64,000 nt of DNA from Poriferisodalis sp965237655 (GCF_965237655.1 NZ_CBDEGB010000002.1:434001-498000), one strand, 5' to 3'. Positions 8,112 to 18,900 are shown, counted from the stretch's first letter. Notes: a model not told the origin generated them from the letters alone. Numbers and translations: made by a program.

Positions 8112-9481
8112 CGGCTGAGGATCGCCTCCGCAGCCAGCTGCGTGACGCTGGGGCGTCAATGCCGGTCGGCTCGGGCTCGCTCGCGGGCGTCCAAGCACGA
8201 GCGGCTCAGTTGCAGCGCCGGCGCAACGCGGTGCGTGGTGGGGTGGGTGCGTTCGCGCTCGTAGCCGTGGCGGCCGTCGGTCTCGTGTCGCTGCGAGACG
8301 GCGGCATCGAGGATTTTGCAGATTCCGTCGAAGCAGAGTCGCTGAGCGAACTCGAAGGCATGCCCGCAGCTACACAAGCGAGCAGCGCCGACAGCGTGGA
8401 CCTCGACGAGATGGCGGAAGACGAAGTCTTCGAAACTGCCCCTTCGGAATCGATGAGCGCCGAGGAGTCTTTCGAGGAACAGATTGAGGTCGCGGCAGCC
8501 TCGGAAGACAGCGTCGCGGATCCCCCAGCAGTGTCCGACGGCGCCGAGACGTCCGAGGGCGTGTCCAGCAGTGCTTCCGAAGGCGCCGTGTTCGCCACAG
8601 CGGTGTCGGCGGTGTCGCCTCCGGCCCAAGCCGAAGGCGTCGCGATGCGCTATTCGTTCAGCGGCGCGCACGCGGTCGCTCAAGCTGCCGACGACTGGTA
8701 CGCCTACGACGGCTCGCAGTGGCAGTCAGTGGGCTTGCCCGAGAACATCGAGGTAGTGGCGGTCGACCTGTCGGGGTCCGAGCGGATCGCGATCTTGGGT
8801 GTTGTGCGCCCTCTCGAATGCGCTATCGAGCACGTCGTCGGCGTGAATACTGCAGATGGCTGGAGCTTCGCACGCATTGATGACGACACCCCCCCGATGG
8901 TGAACTCCGAGCTGCTCGGGGCGCGCATACGTGTTACCGACTCTGCCGTCGAAGTGGAGCGGACCGAGCTGCTGACGCTGTTCGATGAGTGTGCCGATCC
9001 CGAGGAGTACGCCGACCCGTTCGGCGACGCTGCGAAGCTGGTGGCCGACTTGGAGCAGCTCGGCGAGATCCAGCGGCAAAGTTGGCTGGTCGCGGAGCTC
9101 GAACCGGACTTGGCTCAGCACTGGCCGCGGGTGGCAAGCGATGACGCGCCGGCGGCGGCGCTGCAGCGTTCTGAGTTGCGGTGGACGGCGGCGGAAGCAC
9201 CCCTGTACACCGTCAAGGCGCGAGAACTCACTGCTGCGCGCTCCACTACGGACGATGTGATCGCAGTTGCACTGCACGAGACCACGATGCTGGAGGTCGC
9301 GACGAGCGTCGAGGTGTCTGACGGTATGGCGGTGCTGCGTCACGGCGACCAGACCTGGGATGTCTGCCCGATCCCGGACCCCGACGAGGCGCACGGGGAG
9401 ATCGGCTGGGCTGGCGAGCATCTCGCGGTCGTGGTCGGCAAGCCCGAACAAACGCTGTTCGTCGTCAAGCGCGCTGGGTAG
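8108..9481 (+). CDS. Membrane-anchored protein paired with the ECF sigma factor (possible anti-sigma)
   Basis: Protein of 457 residues with a short cytoplasmic N-terminus (1-43), one membrane helix at about 44-62 (GGVGAFALVAVAAVGLVSL) and a large predicted extracytoplasmic part. Residues 65-165 form an acidic Ser/Glu/Asp-rich low-complexity stalk, followed by a domain I do not recognise. There is no zinc-binding HxxxCxxC motif, so it is not a classical ZAS anti-sigma factor. The 4-nt overlap with the sigma gene and the topology suggest it senses an envelope signal and controls that factor. This role is inferred only from context. Confidence 0.6.
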   Translation: MTAEDRLRSQLRDAGASMPVGSGSLAGVQARAAQLQRRRNAVRGGVGAFALVAVAAVGLVSLRDGGIEDFADSVEAESLSELEGMPAATQASSADSVDLDEMAEDEVFETAPSESMSAEESFEEQIEVAAASEDSVADPPAVSDGAETSEGVSSSASEGAVFATAVSAVSPPAQAEGVAMRYSFSGAHAVAQAADDWYAYDGSQWQSVGLPENIEVVAVDLSGSERIAILGVVRPLECAIEHVVGVNTADGWSFARIDDDTPPMVNSELLGARIRVTDSAVEVERTELLTLFDECADPEEYADPFGDAAKLVADLEQLGEIQRQSWLVAELEPDLAQHWPRVASDDAPAAALQRSELRWTAAEAPLYTVKARELTAARSTTDDVIAVALHETTMLEVATSVEVSDGMAVLRHGDQTWDVCPIPDPDEAHGEIGWAGEHLAVVVGKPEQTLFVVKRAG

Positions 9482-9492
9482 CGCTTCGGGCA

Positions 9493-9531
9493 ACAGCGCC
9501 AGTCCACAGCGCTAGTTCACAGCGCCAAGCA
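9493..9531. repeat. Three tandem 13-bp repeats after the sigma/anti-sigma pair
   Basis: Three head-to-tail copies of a 13-bp unit with consensus acagcgcYagtYc occur in the gap between the membrane protein and the decayed LLM gene. The third copy diverges at its end. No hairpin or T-run is associated, so it is not an obvious terminator. Function unknown; slippage is the simplest origin. Confidence 0.6.
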
Positions 9532-9564
9532 GGAGCCTCAGGCGACGACATCAGCGGTCCTAGT

Positions 9565-10409
9565 GTGACCCGGGTGTCTGGCAGCACGACGAGAACACAA
9601 GAGTTTCCCGAGCTGGGCTTCTACATGCTGGCTGGTGAAGCTGATCAATCCGCAGATGCGTTGACCCAGGTCCAGGCGGCGGAAGAGCTCGGGCTTGGGC
9701 GAGCCTTCCTGGGAGAGCGGCCGAACCGCAAGGAGGCGGGTGCCATCTGCGGTGCCGCTGCCGCGGCCACCAACTCCATTGGCATCACCCTGGGAGTGAC
9801 AAACATCAATACTCGCCACCCACTGCTGACTGCTGGCCTTGCGCTGACCGTGCAGAACCTCGCTGGCGGGCGATTTGTGATGGGTATCGGTCGTGGTGTC
9901 GCTGCGGCGCAGGACATGATGGGCCTGAAGCCCGTCACCACAGCCGAGATGGAGGAATTCGCCCTCTTGATGCGCCGGCTCTTCCGGGGCGAGATCCGAG
10001 CGACGTGAGCGTGTGGTCGTGCTTCGCGATCGTGAGCGACGAGGTGCCCTACGACTTGCAGCTGCGCAAGACGATCGGACGCCTGGCCACCTACTTCCAG
10101 TACTACGGCGACTTGCTCGTACGGATCAATCGATGGGACCCCGATGCACTGGCACGGTTCCGTGCGGATCCGCTCGTGGCCAGATTCCTCGCTCCGATCG
10201 ACGGCACGGCCACCACCGCAGAGCTTGAGCACATCGGCACGCTTATTCCCGACGAATGGCTGGCCCCGATGGCGACCGGGACCCCGAGCGAGTGCGCCGC
10301 AGCCGTCAGACGCCAGATGGAACTCGGCTGCGACGCCGTACTCATGCACGGCGCAACGCCGGCCGAGCTGGCGCCGGTGGGCGATGCCTACCGGCAGAGC
10401 GCTGCGTGA
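9565..10409 (+). pseudogene. LLM-class F420-type oxidoreductase, internally deleted and frameshifted
   Basis: Two abutting reading frames carry the two ends of one luciferase-like oxidoreductase. Frame 1 (9565-10008) has the N-terminal half up to FALLMRRLFRGEIR. A different frame (10005-10409, opening with a GTG codon read as SVWSCFAIV) has the C-terminal half, ending SECAAAVRRQMELGCDAVLMHG. Together they total about 281 residues against roughly 350 for the family. The block expected between them, including the flavin-site strand, is missing, so about 70 codons appear deleted at the junction with loss of frame. Functional activity is unlikely. An assembly error is possible but would have to explain both loss and frameshift. 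Confidence 0.75.
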
Positions 10410-10475
10410 CCGCTGAGACCCCCTCCGGCAATGTGATGTGCAGGTCCTTCGCCGTACTACAAGGCCTGCACCTGC

Positions 10476-10973
10476 GTGAAGTCGACTAGAGACATCTTCA
10501 TCCAGCTCGGAAACTCCCGCACTTTTCCGGTCAACTTGCCGTATACCGACGTCTTCTCGGCTGTCCATTTCGACTACCGGCTCGACAACCTGTTGGTTGG
10601 CACCCAGCAACAGGCCGGGAAGGTCACGGTCGTCGATTGGCAGACGGTGAGGATTGGCGACCCTCTGACCGACGTGTCCTATTTCCTCGGCGGGAACTTG
10701 ACAACCGAGGTGCGCCGAACCGCGGAAGAGGATCTGGTCCGTTCGTATCACCAAGCGATCTGCGCTGCGGGCGTTGAGAGCCTCAGCTGGGAGGACTGCT
10801 GGGAGTCATACCGGCGCGCTGCATTCCACGGGTTCTGCATCAGCGTTTTCGGTTCGGTGGGCATGGAGCGAACCGAACGGAACCTTGAGTTGCTTGCCGT
10901 CGCTGCCCAACGGCACGCCAGCCATGCGCTCGAGCTGGGAGCTGCTGAGTTCCTCGATGGCGGGCCGGGCTAG
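10476..10973 (+). pseudogene. C-terminal fragment of an aminoglycoside-phosphotransferase-like kinase
   Basis: Readable ORF of 165 codons that contains only the C-terminal lobe of a phosphotransferase (APH/ACAD10-like) fold. The catalytic-loop equivalent is HFDYRLDNLL, with Asp-Tyr-Arg-Leu-Asp-Asn conserved, and the metal-binding segment is VTVVDWQTVRIGDP. The nucleotide-binding N-lobe is absent. The first 30 residues do not resemble it, and no remnant is readable upstream to 10410. It is probably a truncated pseudogene, consistent with the damaged LLM gene just upstream. Homologues act on small hydroxylated molecules or serve acyl-CoA metabolism; the original substrate is unknown. Confidence 0.65.
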
Positions 10974-11027
10974 TTTCGGCGCGGCGCAGGACTTACCCGC
11001 AGCACGGCAACACGTCAGGGGCGCGAA

Positions 11028-12437
11028 ATGGCAACAGACGACCGGGCGGATGGCTCCGCGAGCCGTTCAATGGACGACCCAGGCCTGTGGAGCGCGAGCG
11101 AGCAAACAGTGGCCATCGCGGCTGGGGAGTTGTCGAGCCGTGAGCTCGTCAGCCATGTCATCGAGCGGATCGAGCGACTCGACGGCGACATCAATGCGGT
11201 GGTGACCCGCGACTTCGAGGCTGCGCTGGAGCGTGCCGCAGCCGCTGACGCCGCGCAGGCGAGCGGTGAGCGGCTCGGGCCGTTGCACGGCGTTCCGTTC
11301 ACCGCGAAGGACGCGCTGATGACCGCAGGGATCCGCTCGACGGGTGGGGCGCGGGAGCTGGCTGACAATGTTCCCGATTCCGATGCTGCCGTTGTCGCTG
11401 CCGCCCGTGCCGCCGGTGCAATCGTGATCGGCAAGACCAACCTGCCGCGCTGGTCGGCCGACAACCAGTCCTTCAACGACTTATTCGGCACCACCAGCAA
11501 TCCTTGGGATCTGTCGAAGGTTCCCGGCGGCTCCTCGGGCGGTGCTGCAGCCGCCACGGCGATGGGCTTCACCGGCTTCGAGATCGGCACTGACATCGGG
11601 GGCTCAATCCGCTTCCCGGCCTCGTACAACGGCATCTGGGGACACAAGCCGAGCTTCGGACTGATCCCGACCACCGGCTACTTGGATCACATCCGCGGCG
11701 GAACCACCGAGCCGGACATCAACGTCTTCGGCCCACTGACCCGCAGCTGCGACGACCTGGAACTGCTGTTCGACGTGCTGCTGCGTCGTGAGACGCCGTG
11801 GGTGCCGCAGCTGCCGCCCGCACCGGACGACGTGGGGTCGCTCCGGGTGGCTGCGTGGCTCGACGACCCGTACTGCCCCGTTGACGGGGACGTGCTGAGC
11901 GTGATGGGTGCAGCGGTTGATGCACTCGAAGCCAGTGGCGTGAGCGTCGACCACGAAGCGCGACCGGACATCGATCCGTTGCCGGCGTGGGAGAACGGCC
12001 TCTGGCTAGTGCGAGCGGCGATGACACTCGCTGGCCGGGGCGAGGGGCCGAAACATCGCGATTGGCTGGAACACCACATCACCCGTGAGGAATGCCGCCG
12101 GAAGTGGGCGGAGTTCTTCACCCGCTACGACGCGATCCTCATGCCGGTGAGCTTCCACCCACCCTTTGACCACATGCCCGACGGCACCTTCGCCGAGCGC
12201 CGCATTCCAGCCAACGGCGTCGAGCGGCCGTACATCGAGATGACCCGCTGGACGATCCTGACCGGCATGTCCTACCTGCCTGCGACCGTGCCGCCATTGG
12301 GCCTCACGCCCCACGGCCTGCCCATCGGCTTCCAGGTCGTTGGCCCCTACGGCGGCGATCGCACCACGATGGCTCTGGCCCGCCGCATCGGCGAGCTGAC
12401 CGGCGGCTACCAGCCTCCTCCCCGCGCGCTGGGCTGA
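11028..12437 (+). CDS. Amidase (amidase-signature family)
   Basis: Amidase-signature hydrolase of 469 residues. The Ser-cisSer-Lys triad is intact: K94 in PFTAKDAL, the Ser pair 169-170 in PGGSSGGAAAA and the nucleophile S193 in GTDIGGSIRFPASYNG. Length and both ends are family-typical. It stands alone on the + strand between decayed genes and a convergent helicase gene, so context gives no substrate. It is distinct from the second amidase at 40372-41736, which belongs to a transporter operon. The ATG at 11028 is taken; an in-frame ATG 14 codons later is a weaker alternative. Confidence 0.9.
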   Translation: MATDDRADGSASRSMDDPGLWSASEQTVAIAAGELSSRELVSHVIERIERLDGDINAVVTRDFEAALERAAAADAAQASGERLGPLHGVPFTAKDALMTAGIRSTGGARELADNVPDSDAAVVAAARAAGAIVIGKTNLPRWSADNQSFNDLFGTTSNPWDLSKVPGGSSGGAAAATAMGFTGFEIGTDIGGSIRFPASYNGIWGHKPSFGLIPTTGYLDHIRGGTTEPDINVFGPLTRSCDDLELLFDVLLRRETPWVPQLPPAPDDVGSLRVAAWLDDPYCPVDGDVLSVMGAAVDALEASGVSVDHEARPDIDPLPAWENGLWLVRAAMTLAGRGEGPKHRDWLEHHITREECRRKWAEFFTRYDAILMPVSFHPPFDHMPDGTFAERRIPANGVERPYIEMTRWTILTGMSYLPATVPPLGLTPHGLPIGFQVVGPYGGDRTTMALARRIGELTGGYQPPPRALG

Positions 12438-12446
12438 GCCGAGTCG

Positions 12447-12515
12447 CGCCGCCTGACCCGGCGAATCCGCTGCAGGGTTTGTGAACGGCCTATCGGCGCA
12501 ACCCGTCAGGCGGCG
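12447..12515. repeat. 11-bp inverted repeat between convergent genes
   Basis: CGCCGCCTGAC at 12447-12457 pairs with GTCAGGCGGCG at 12505-12515, which includes the stop codon of the helicase gene. The loop is 47 nt and there is no T-run. It could act as a weak bidirectional terminator between the convergent amidase and helicase genes. Confidence 0.35.
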
Positions 12516-15500
12516 GCATTCGATGCGACAGCTTCGACCTCTTCAATTGCGCTGATCAGATCGTGTCCGGCCAAGATTCCCGATCGTGCAGGCCTGTCGC
12601 TCGAGAGGAAGAGGAACACCACCTCGGAGACACGGCGCCCCGTCGATCGCTCAAGGCACCAGGCGTACGTGGCGCCCTGCAGGCGGTAGTCGTCAACCTT
12701 GCGCCGAAGTGAGGCCTCGTCGTCGACCCGGTCGGTCTTGTAGTCCACAACGACGAGACCTCCGTTCTCTCGCTCATAGAGCAGGTCGATGTAGCCCTCG
12801 ATGACTGGGGCAGAACGGCTGCCCATGTGCGTGCCTCCGCGGTTGCTCGCTGAGTCAGAAGGTGCCGCCGTATAGATCTCACGCCAATGGCGTCCTCGTA
12901 TGGCTTCCGCCACAGTCGGGCTATCGAGGGCAGAGCGCACATACCGCTCGATGGCACGTCGCTGATCGGAAAGACCCTCAGCTGCTGCGGCGGCCTGGGC
13001 CAGCGGCGCCAAGTGATCGCCGTTCCGCAGATCGACGTCTTGGAGCACGGCGTGAACAGCCCGGCCCAAAGACGTTCCGTAGCGCCCCCGGGAGCCGATC
13101 GCGTGTTCGACCCCAAGGTGGTCGTCGGGACCATCCTTGGCGAGTCCCGCCGCAAGATCGGTCGTGTCGGCATCGTCGAGAGGTTCCCCTTGCTGGGCAC
13201 TGGCTCGGGCGATGGCGGTGGCGCTGAGCGAGGCCGCTGCCTCCGTGGACGCCAACGCCGCGTCGAGGCGGCCTCGCCATTCGGGGCGTTCGATCATCGG
13301 AACCGATTGCGCCGGACCACGGGCGGGAGACACGGCGTCGAAGTCACCGGACCAATCGCCTGCCCACACTGCGTGATCGATCGCGTCACCCGCACCAATC
13401 GCTTCGCAGATGACCTGCGCGCTGGTGAGTCGATGCTCTTCAGGCCTGGATGCCGCGAGCAGCTTGCGGTGGAGCGACACGACCAGATGGTCGCGGGCAC
13501 GGGTCGCTCCCACGTACAGCAGGCGGACTCGCTCGTGGTGGTCGGCCACCTGCTCGTCGGTGACCCAATCGTCGTAGTCGGCGGTCTGCACGCCGCTGCG
13601 AAGCCGAATGGCCGGTGGTGACCCTGCTGCCCCAAAACCGACTTCAGTGGAGTCGCGATTTCCTCCAGCGGTGTTCTGCAGGCCCGCCACGATGACGATC
13701 GGGAACTCGAGGCCCTTCGAGGCGTGAATCGTCATAACCCGAACCGCGTCGTCATCGGACTCCGGCAGTACCGCTTCGGTCACCTTCGCGCCCTCGGATG
13801 CTTGACGGCGTGCCCAACGCAGAAAGCTCCGCAAGCCGCTGTGCTGGCTCTCGGACCACGCGCGCGCCTGGTCCACGACGAACCGGAGTTGTCGCCATGC
13901 CTCGCGCGTCCGCGGCCCGGCGACTGCCTGTTCGAACACCCGGCGATCGCGTAGCAACCGGTCGGCGATGACGGCGGGCGATACCAACGAGTGGGCCTCG
14001 TGCAACTCGCGCAAGTGGGCGAGGCCATTGGCAACCGGATGATCGGGGCCGTCTGGAACACCCTGGGGACAGGGTGAGAAGTAGTTCCACCCGGACGCGT
14101 GCTGCGCATACACGTACAGGTCGTCGTCGCCGCATCCGTACAGAGGGGTGCGCAGCGCGCTCACGATCGCCAGATCGTCGGTCGGGTCGGCTATCGCCTG
14201 CAAGCACATCATCAAGTCGCGGACAATTGCACTGCGCCAAACAAACGAGGATGCTTCGAGTCGATACGGGATGCCCGCATTCGACAGGCCCACTTCCAAT
14301 TCGTCGAGGCTCGTGCGCGTCGGGATCAGCACTGCGACGTCCTCGAACCGAGCTTGGCGAGACTCGCCGGTGTGGGGGTCGGCAACGCTCCAGTGGCCCT
14401 CGACGACAGCCACGATCGCTCTGGCCACGTCAGCGGCTTCGGCGACGCGCACTTCGGCGGCCGAAGTGTCCCTGCTGTGCTCGTTGCGACCCAGCAAGGT
14501 GACCGGTGCACCCTCCTCGGCAGCAGGGCGCCACGGACGCAGGGGCGCGTAGTCGGGCTGGCTGGACGGGTGCGGCACGATCATGACGCTGAACACGCGG
14601 TTGATCCACTCGATGATGGGCGCTGTGGTACGGAAATTGACGCTGAGCGATGTCTGCGTGCCGGTGAGAGTTCCGAATCGTTCACGAGCAGCCAGGTACA
14701 GGCCGATGTCGGCTCGCCGGAAGCGGTAGATCGATTGTTTGGGATCGCCGACGAAGAAGAGCCGACCTGGCTCAGTTTCGACCCGCTGCCAGTCACGTGG
14801 TGATTCGTCGACGTCAACCGAACACATCAGCGTTGCAAGCTCGACTTGGATCGGATCGGTGTCCTGGAACTCGTCCAGCAGCAGGCGCCGGTATCGCTGG
14901 CTGAGCGCAGTGCGCACCTCCGAGCTTTGCGGCGAGTCGCGCAGCAGCCACCGGGCCCACACCAGCAAGTCGTGAAACTCGAGCGTGCCACTCGACCGCC
15001 GATCCTCCGCGGCGTCGAGTGTGAATGTGCGGATCTCTGTGGCGAGCTGCCCGATGGCGGCGTCCAGCACCTCGCATGCCGCTTCACTGCGCGCCTCGTC
15101 GAGCTCTGCGAAGCCATCCCGGATCGACACCACATCAGGCCAGTTGGCCTTGCTGCCGACCCTCCCGACCTTCGGGATGCCTTCGGCTCCACTGGCGAGC
15201 AGCACGGCCAGACGCTCTCGGTCGTTGCGCGCCGCATCGAGACGTGCGGTCCATGCTTCGAGCTGGCCGAATCGTGCCAGCAGCTTGTCGGTCGACTCGG
15301 TGCATTCGTTGCTGCGCAGGAGCAATCGTCGTGCGGCATCGACCAGTGATTCGACGGGGATCGATGGTGTCGCGGCAGTGCCTGGCGTCCAGTTCAGGCG
15401 ATCCCAGTTGTCGTTGAAGTGCAGGGCCATCTGCCGCAGCGAGTCAATCCCCACGCCAGCGGCATCGACCATCTCGATGGCCCAGCGGCATCTGGAGTCT

Positions 15501-15997
15501 GACGACAGGAGTGAGTCGACGAATGCGCTCCAACGCTCGTCAAATTGGACCTCGCTCGCGATCGGGTCGAGGGTCTCGAACATGGGCGGCAGCCCGGCCT
15601 CGACGGGATGCTCGCCCAGCAGGCGCCGAGCGAAGCTGTGCAGCGTCGAGATGGCAGCCCCGTCAAGTTCATCGAGCGCAGATTGGAGCCGTTCGACGCT
15701 GATGGCGTCATCGTCCGAGGGATTGTCGACGGCACGGGTGAGTTCGACTTGCAGTTCGGCTCGGATGCGATTGCGCAACTCTGCAGCTGCTTTATCGGTG
15801 AAGGTGATCGCTGCGATGTTCGAGAGCGGGATCGCTTCGGGACCTGTCACAAGCGACAAGACCCGCCGGATCAGCGAGTTCGTCTTCCCCGTTCCGGCCC
15901 CAGCCTCAACGAACAAGGTGTTGCCCAATTCGTCCCGGACGCGATCTCGCTCGGCCTGGTCGGCCGGCAATACCCCAGGCTTGGCGGAGGCATTCAT
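12506..15997 (-). CDS. AddA-like UvrD/REP-family helicase-nuclease
   Basis: Superfamily 1 helicase of 1163 residues with a C-terminal RecB-type nuclease. The Walker A is at 31-39 (EAGAGTGKT), the DEFQDTDPIQ Walker B segment follows, and later motifs include GDPKQSIYRFRRADI and VRVMTIHASKGLEFP. The nuclease core is GYIDLLYER followed by VVVDYKTD (D1085, K1087), a PD-(D/E)XK active site. It would unwind and resect double-strand DNA ends for RecA-dependent repair with the upstream partner. The ATG at 15997 overlaps the stop of that partner by 4 nt. The frame stays open 97 codons further upstream, but that extension lies inside the partner gene and lacks family similarity. Confidence 0.88.
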   Translation of the reverse strand: MNASAKPGVLPADQAERDRVRDELGNTLFVEAGAGTGKTNSLIRRVLSLVTGPEAIPLSNIAAITFTDKAAAELRNRIRAELQVELTRAVDNPSDDDAISVERLQSALDELDGAAISTLHSFARRLLGEHPVEAGLPPMFETLDPIASEVQFDERWSAFVDSLLSSDSRCRWAIEMVDAAGVGIDSLRQMALHFNDNWDRLNWTPGTAATPSIPVESLVDAARRLLLRSNECTESTDKLLARFGQLEAWTARLDAARNDRERLAVLLASGAEGIPKVGRVGSKANWPDVVSIRDGFAELDEARSEAACEVLDAAIGQLATEIRTFTLDAAEDRRSSGTLEFHDLLVWARWLLRDSPQSSEVRTALSQRYRRLLLDEFQDTDPIQVELATLMCSVDVDESPRDWQRVETEPGRLFFVGDPKQSIYRFRRADIGLYLAARERFGTLTGTQTSLSVNFRTTAPIIEWINRVFSVMIVPHPSSQPDYAPLRPWRPAAEEGAPVTLLGRNEHSRDTSAAEVRVAEAADVARAIVAVVEGHWSVADPHTGESRQARFEDVAVLIPTRTSLDELEVGLSNAGIPYRLEASSFVWRSAIVRDLMMCLQAIADPTDDLAIVSALRTPLYGCGDDDLYVYAQHASGWNYFSPCPQGVPDGPDHPVANGLAHLRELHEAHSLVSPAVIADRLLRDRRVFEQAVAGPRTREAWRQLRFVVDQARAWSESQHSGLRSFLRWARRQASEGAKVTEAVLPESDDDAVRVMTIHASKGLEFPIVIVAGLQNTAGGNRDSTEVGFGAAGSPPAIRLRSGVQTADYDDWVTDEQVADHHERVRLLYVGATRARDHLVVSLHRKLLAASRPEEHRLTSAQVICEAIGAGDAIDHAVWAGDWSGDFDAVSPARGPAQSVPMIERPEWRGRLDAALASTEAAASLSATAIARASAQQGEPLDDADTTDLAAGLAKDGPDDHLGVEHAIGSRGRYGTSLGRAVHAVLQDVDLRNGDHLAPLAQAAAAAEGLSDQRRAIERYVRSALDSPTVAEAIRGRHWREIYTAAPSDSASNRGGTHMGSRSAPVIEGYIDLLYERENGGLVVVDYKTDRVDDEASLRRKVDDYRLQGATYAWCLERSTGRRVSEVVFLFLSSDRPARSGILAGHDLISAIEEVEAVASNAAA

Positions 15998-18900
15998 GAT
16001 GAACCGACGCCCTCGGCATGAGTGAGATCTGCAGCCGCCTCGTCCGGCTCGGCCAGCTGAAAGAACGGGGCGAGGGCCGGGTCGCTTCGCTTGGCAATCC
16101 ACTGCCGGCGAAGCTGTGTCGAGCCGAGCCCGTCTGGATCGCACGCAGGACAATGCATGCCGCTGTGACGGCCATCCGCAGCCGTGACATATCCCGGAAA
16201 GACGCCCGCGTCGATTTCCTCCAGAATCGTCCTGACAACTTCGGCAAAGCGCTGCATCGCCCAGTCCGTTACATCGAAGCCCATCCACTGCCAGTCGCCT
16301 CGTACCGACGTGATGAACCAGTAAGCGACGTGGGCGACGGAATCGCGGGGATCCGTGCTGCCGCCGAAGTGGTGAGCCGCGGCGAGTGCGTAGACGCCAA
16401 GCTGCAGTTTGGTGCCGCGCACGGTCGGATCGTGCGGACTGGCACCGGAACGACTCGGCGGCGCGACTCCCCGGTAGCTGCGGTGGCTGCCGGTCTTGTA
16501 GTCGATGACGACGAGCCGCTCGTCGGATTGCCGTTCGATCCGATCAATGGCGCCTCGCAAGTACACCTCGCGGCCGTCGCCAAGATCCCAGCGCACCGGA
16601 GGGGCAGAGTCATCGCCGAATCCGAAGCGATGCTCTGACGCGATGATCTGCCCAGAGGGACCTGATCGCTCGAGGTCTCGCTGCACGAATTCGCCGAGAT
16701 CCGCCAGCATCGTGGCGCGATCGAGTTCCCACAACAACTCGAGCCCGGTCAATCCTCGCCGCTCGAGATCGGACGCAAGCTCTGCACCGATGCCCACGAG
16801 CTCGCTTTGACCGGGTTGCATCGCCGATCGTCGGATGCCGTCGCTGCGTGATGTCCCGGCGAGCAGATCGGAGAGGAATCGGTCGATCGCATCGTGCATC
16901 ATCCGTCCGCGCTCGAACGGGCTCAGCCGCACAATGGACTCGGGCTCCTCGATCTCGCTCACTCTCAGCAAGCGGTCGAACATGTACTGCCGAGGACACC
17001 GCGCCCACTGTTCGATCCGCGTCGCAGAAAGGACACTTGCGGGCCCACCGGTTGGGACTGTGACGCCGCTCAGGTTGCCGTCGAAACGGGTGAAGAGGGA
17101 ACTGCGACGTGCCGCTGCAAGCTCGACCCCTCGCCGGAACGCGACATCGACGCCGAACAGCGGGTGTCGATCGAACGTGGTGCCGTCGCCCCGGGCTGCG
17201 AGCAGGCTCGCAGAGTCGTATTCCTGGGCTGTCGCGGGGAACGGCGCGTTGCGCACGCTCCCGATCAATGACGCAACCTCGATGATGTCAGCGGCCTTGC
17301 GGTCTCGCGCTGCCGCAGCGAGATCATCCCCATCGAGGTAGTCGCGGACCTTCCGTTGAGCTCCCGATGTGAGCTTGCGCGCGGTCGGCAAGAGCCATCG
17401 TGACGGCACATTCTCGGCATTTCGTCGAAGATCGCCCCTCGGGAACAGCAGCGTGACGCGGCCGGAGGCATTCGAGAGTGCGGCGAGGAAGTCGCGATGC
17501 TGTTCAGCGGTGTAGCTCCCACTGTGCACCAGGGCGTTACCGAGCAGCTTGCGCTCTTCGTCAGCAACGAGTCCGTCGGTTCGCTGCCGCGTCGGAAACG
17601 TGCCTTCTGCCATCCCCAGCACGTACACGCGCTCGGTGACGAGATCGACCGCTCCGGCAATCTTGCCCACGAACACGCCGCGGCCCGTTGTTCCGCTCCG
17701 GCCATGGGGCTGGTCGAGTGCTCCCGCCAGGATGCGGGACATGACGGCCACGCTCGCCGCGTCCTCGACGTCGGCGAGATCTCTGAGCTCGCCGATCACT
17801 CTGTCGATGCGTCCCGAAGCAGTCACTTCCCACTCGGGCCACTCGGCGGGGTGGGACTCCGCGGTGACGGTGCCGAGGTAGCGACCGATCAGGCCACCAA
17901 GCCAATTGCACAACTGCGGCCACTGCTTGAGAGCACGCCCCTTATTGAGGTTGGCTGCGAGTTCTCGCATGAATGTTGCAAGGTCTTCGCAACGCCGCGC
18001 ATCTTGTTCGAGCCGGTTGATTCTGGTTTCGGACGGATCGTCACTGGCACGCTCGCGTTCGGCCTCGGCGTTCAGCTCTTCGCGATGCCGAGCCAGTCGG
18101 TGCTCCCAGTCGTCACCTTCGACGACGTGTGCCGCGCGCGCCAGGCGTTCCCATGAACCCACGGGCACTAGAGCCGAGCTCCTGGAACTGTTCCGAGATC
18201 GACCCAAACGTTGGATCGGCACATCGGCCAGCAGCTCGAAGACGTCCGACCGATGCAGGCGCCGCCCGAAGGCTGTGGTGGCCGCCATGCCTGCCAGGCC
18301 CAGGACGAGACGACCGACCGCAGACTCGGCCAGCGTGCGACCCGAGTTGCCGTGCGTCGTGACTCCGACGGCCTCGAACTGTTCGGCCAGAATGCGTGCG
18401 TACGGCTCCGTTGGGCCGTGGAGCACGGCGATGTGACTCGGCGCGACGCCCTCGTCGAGGTCCGAGATCACCGAACGCACGACCGTCCGAACTTCGGTGT
18501 CTGCGTCGCTGACGCTGACGATGCGGTGTGCGGTCGTGGGACTGATTTCGTGGTGGGGGAGGGCCACGCTCAGCCGTCCACACACGGCTTCGGCAATCTC
18601 ATCGGCTCCTGGCTCGCCCGTGAGGCCGAGCACGATGTGGACATCGCGCACCGGCGCAATCGCCCTCAGCAGTGCCGCTTCGTGCCGCAACAGCCTTCGG
18701 GGGAGGTGAATGATGAGCGTTCCGAGACCATCGATGAGTTCTGCATCGTCAGTCGAAGCCGCTTCCGATGCGGCCGGATGTCGCCGAGCCAGACGGGCTG
18801 CCTCGCGCAGCAGGTCGAATTCGTCGTACCAGTCGTCGGCGAGAATCTGGGAGGCGCGTTGGTGCAGGCGGACGACTTCACGAGCCCGCGAAGACATTTG

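Noticed and set aside
15998..16288. 97-codon N-terminal extension of the AddA-like helicase
   Set aside because: It lies in another frame of the partner nuclease gene. ATG 15997 overlaps the partner's stop and begins the conserved protein.
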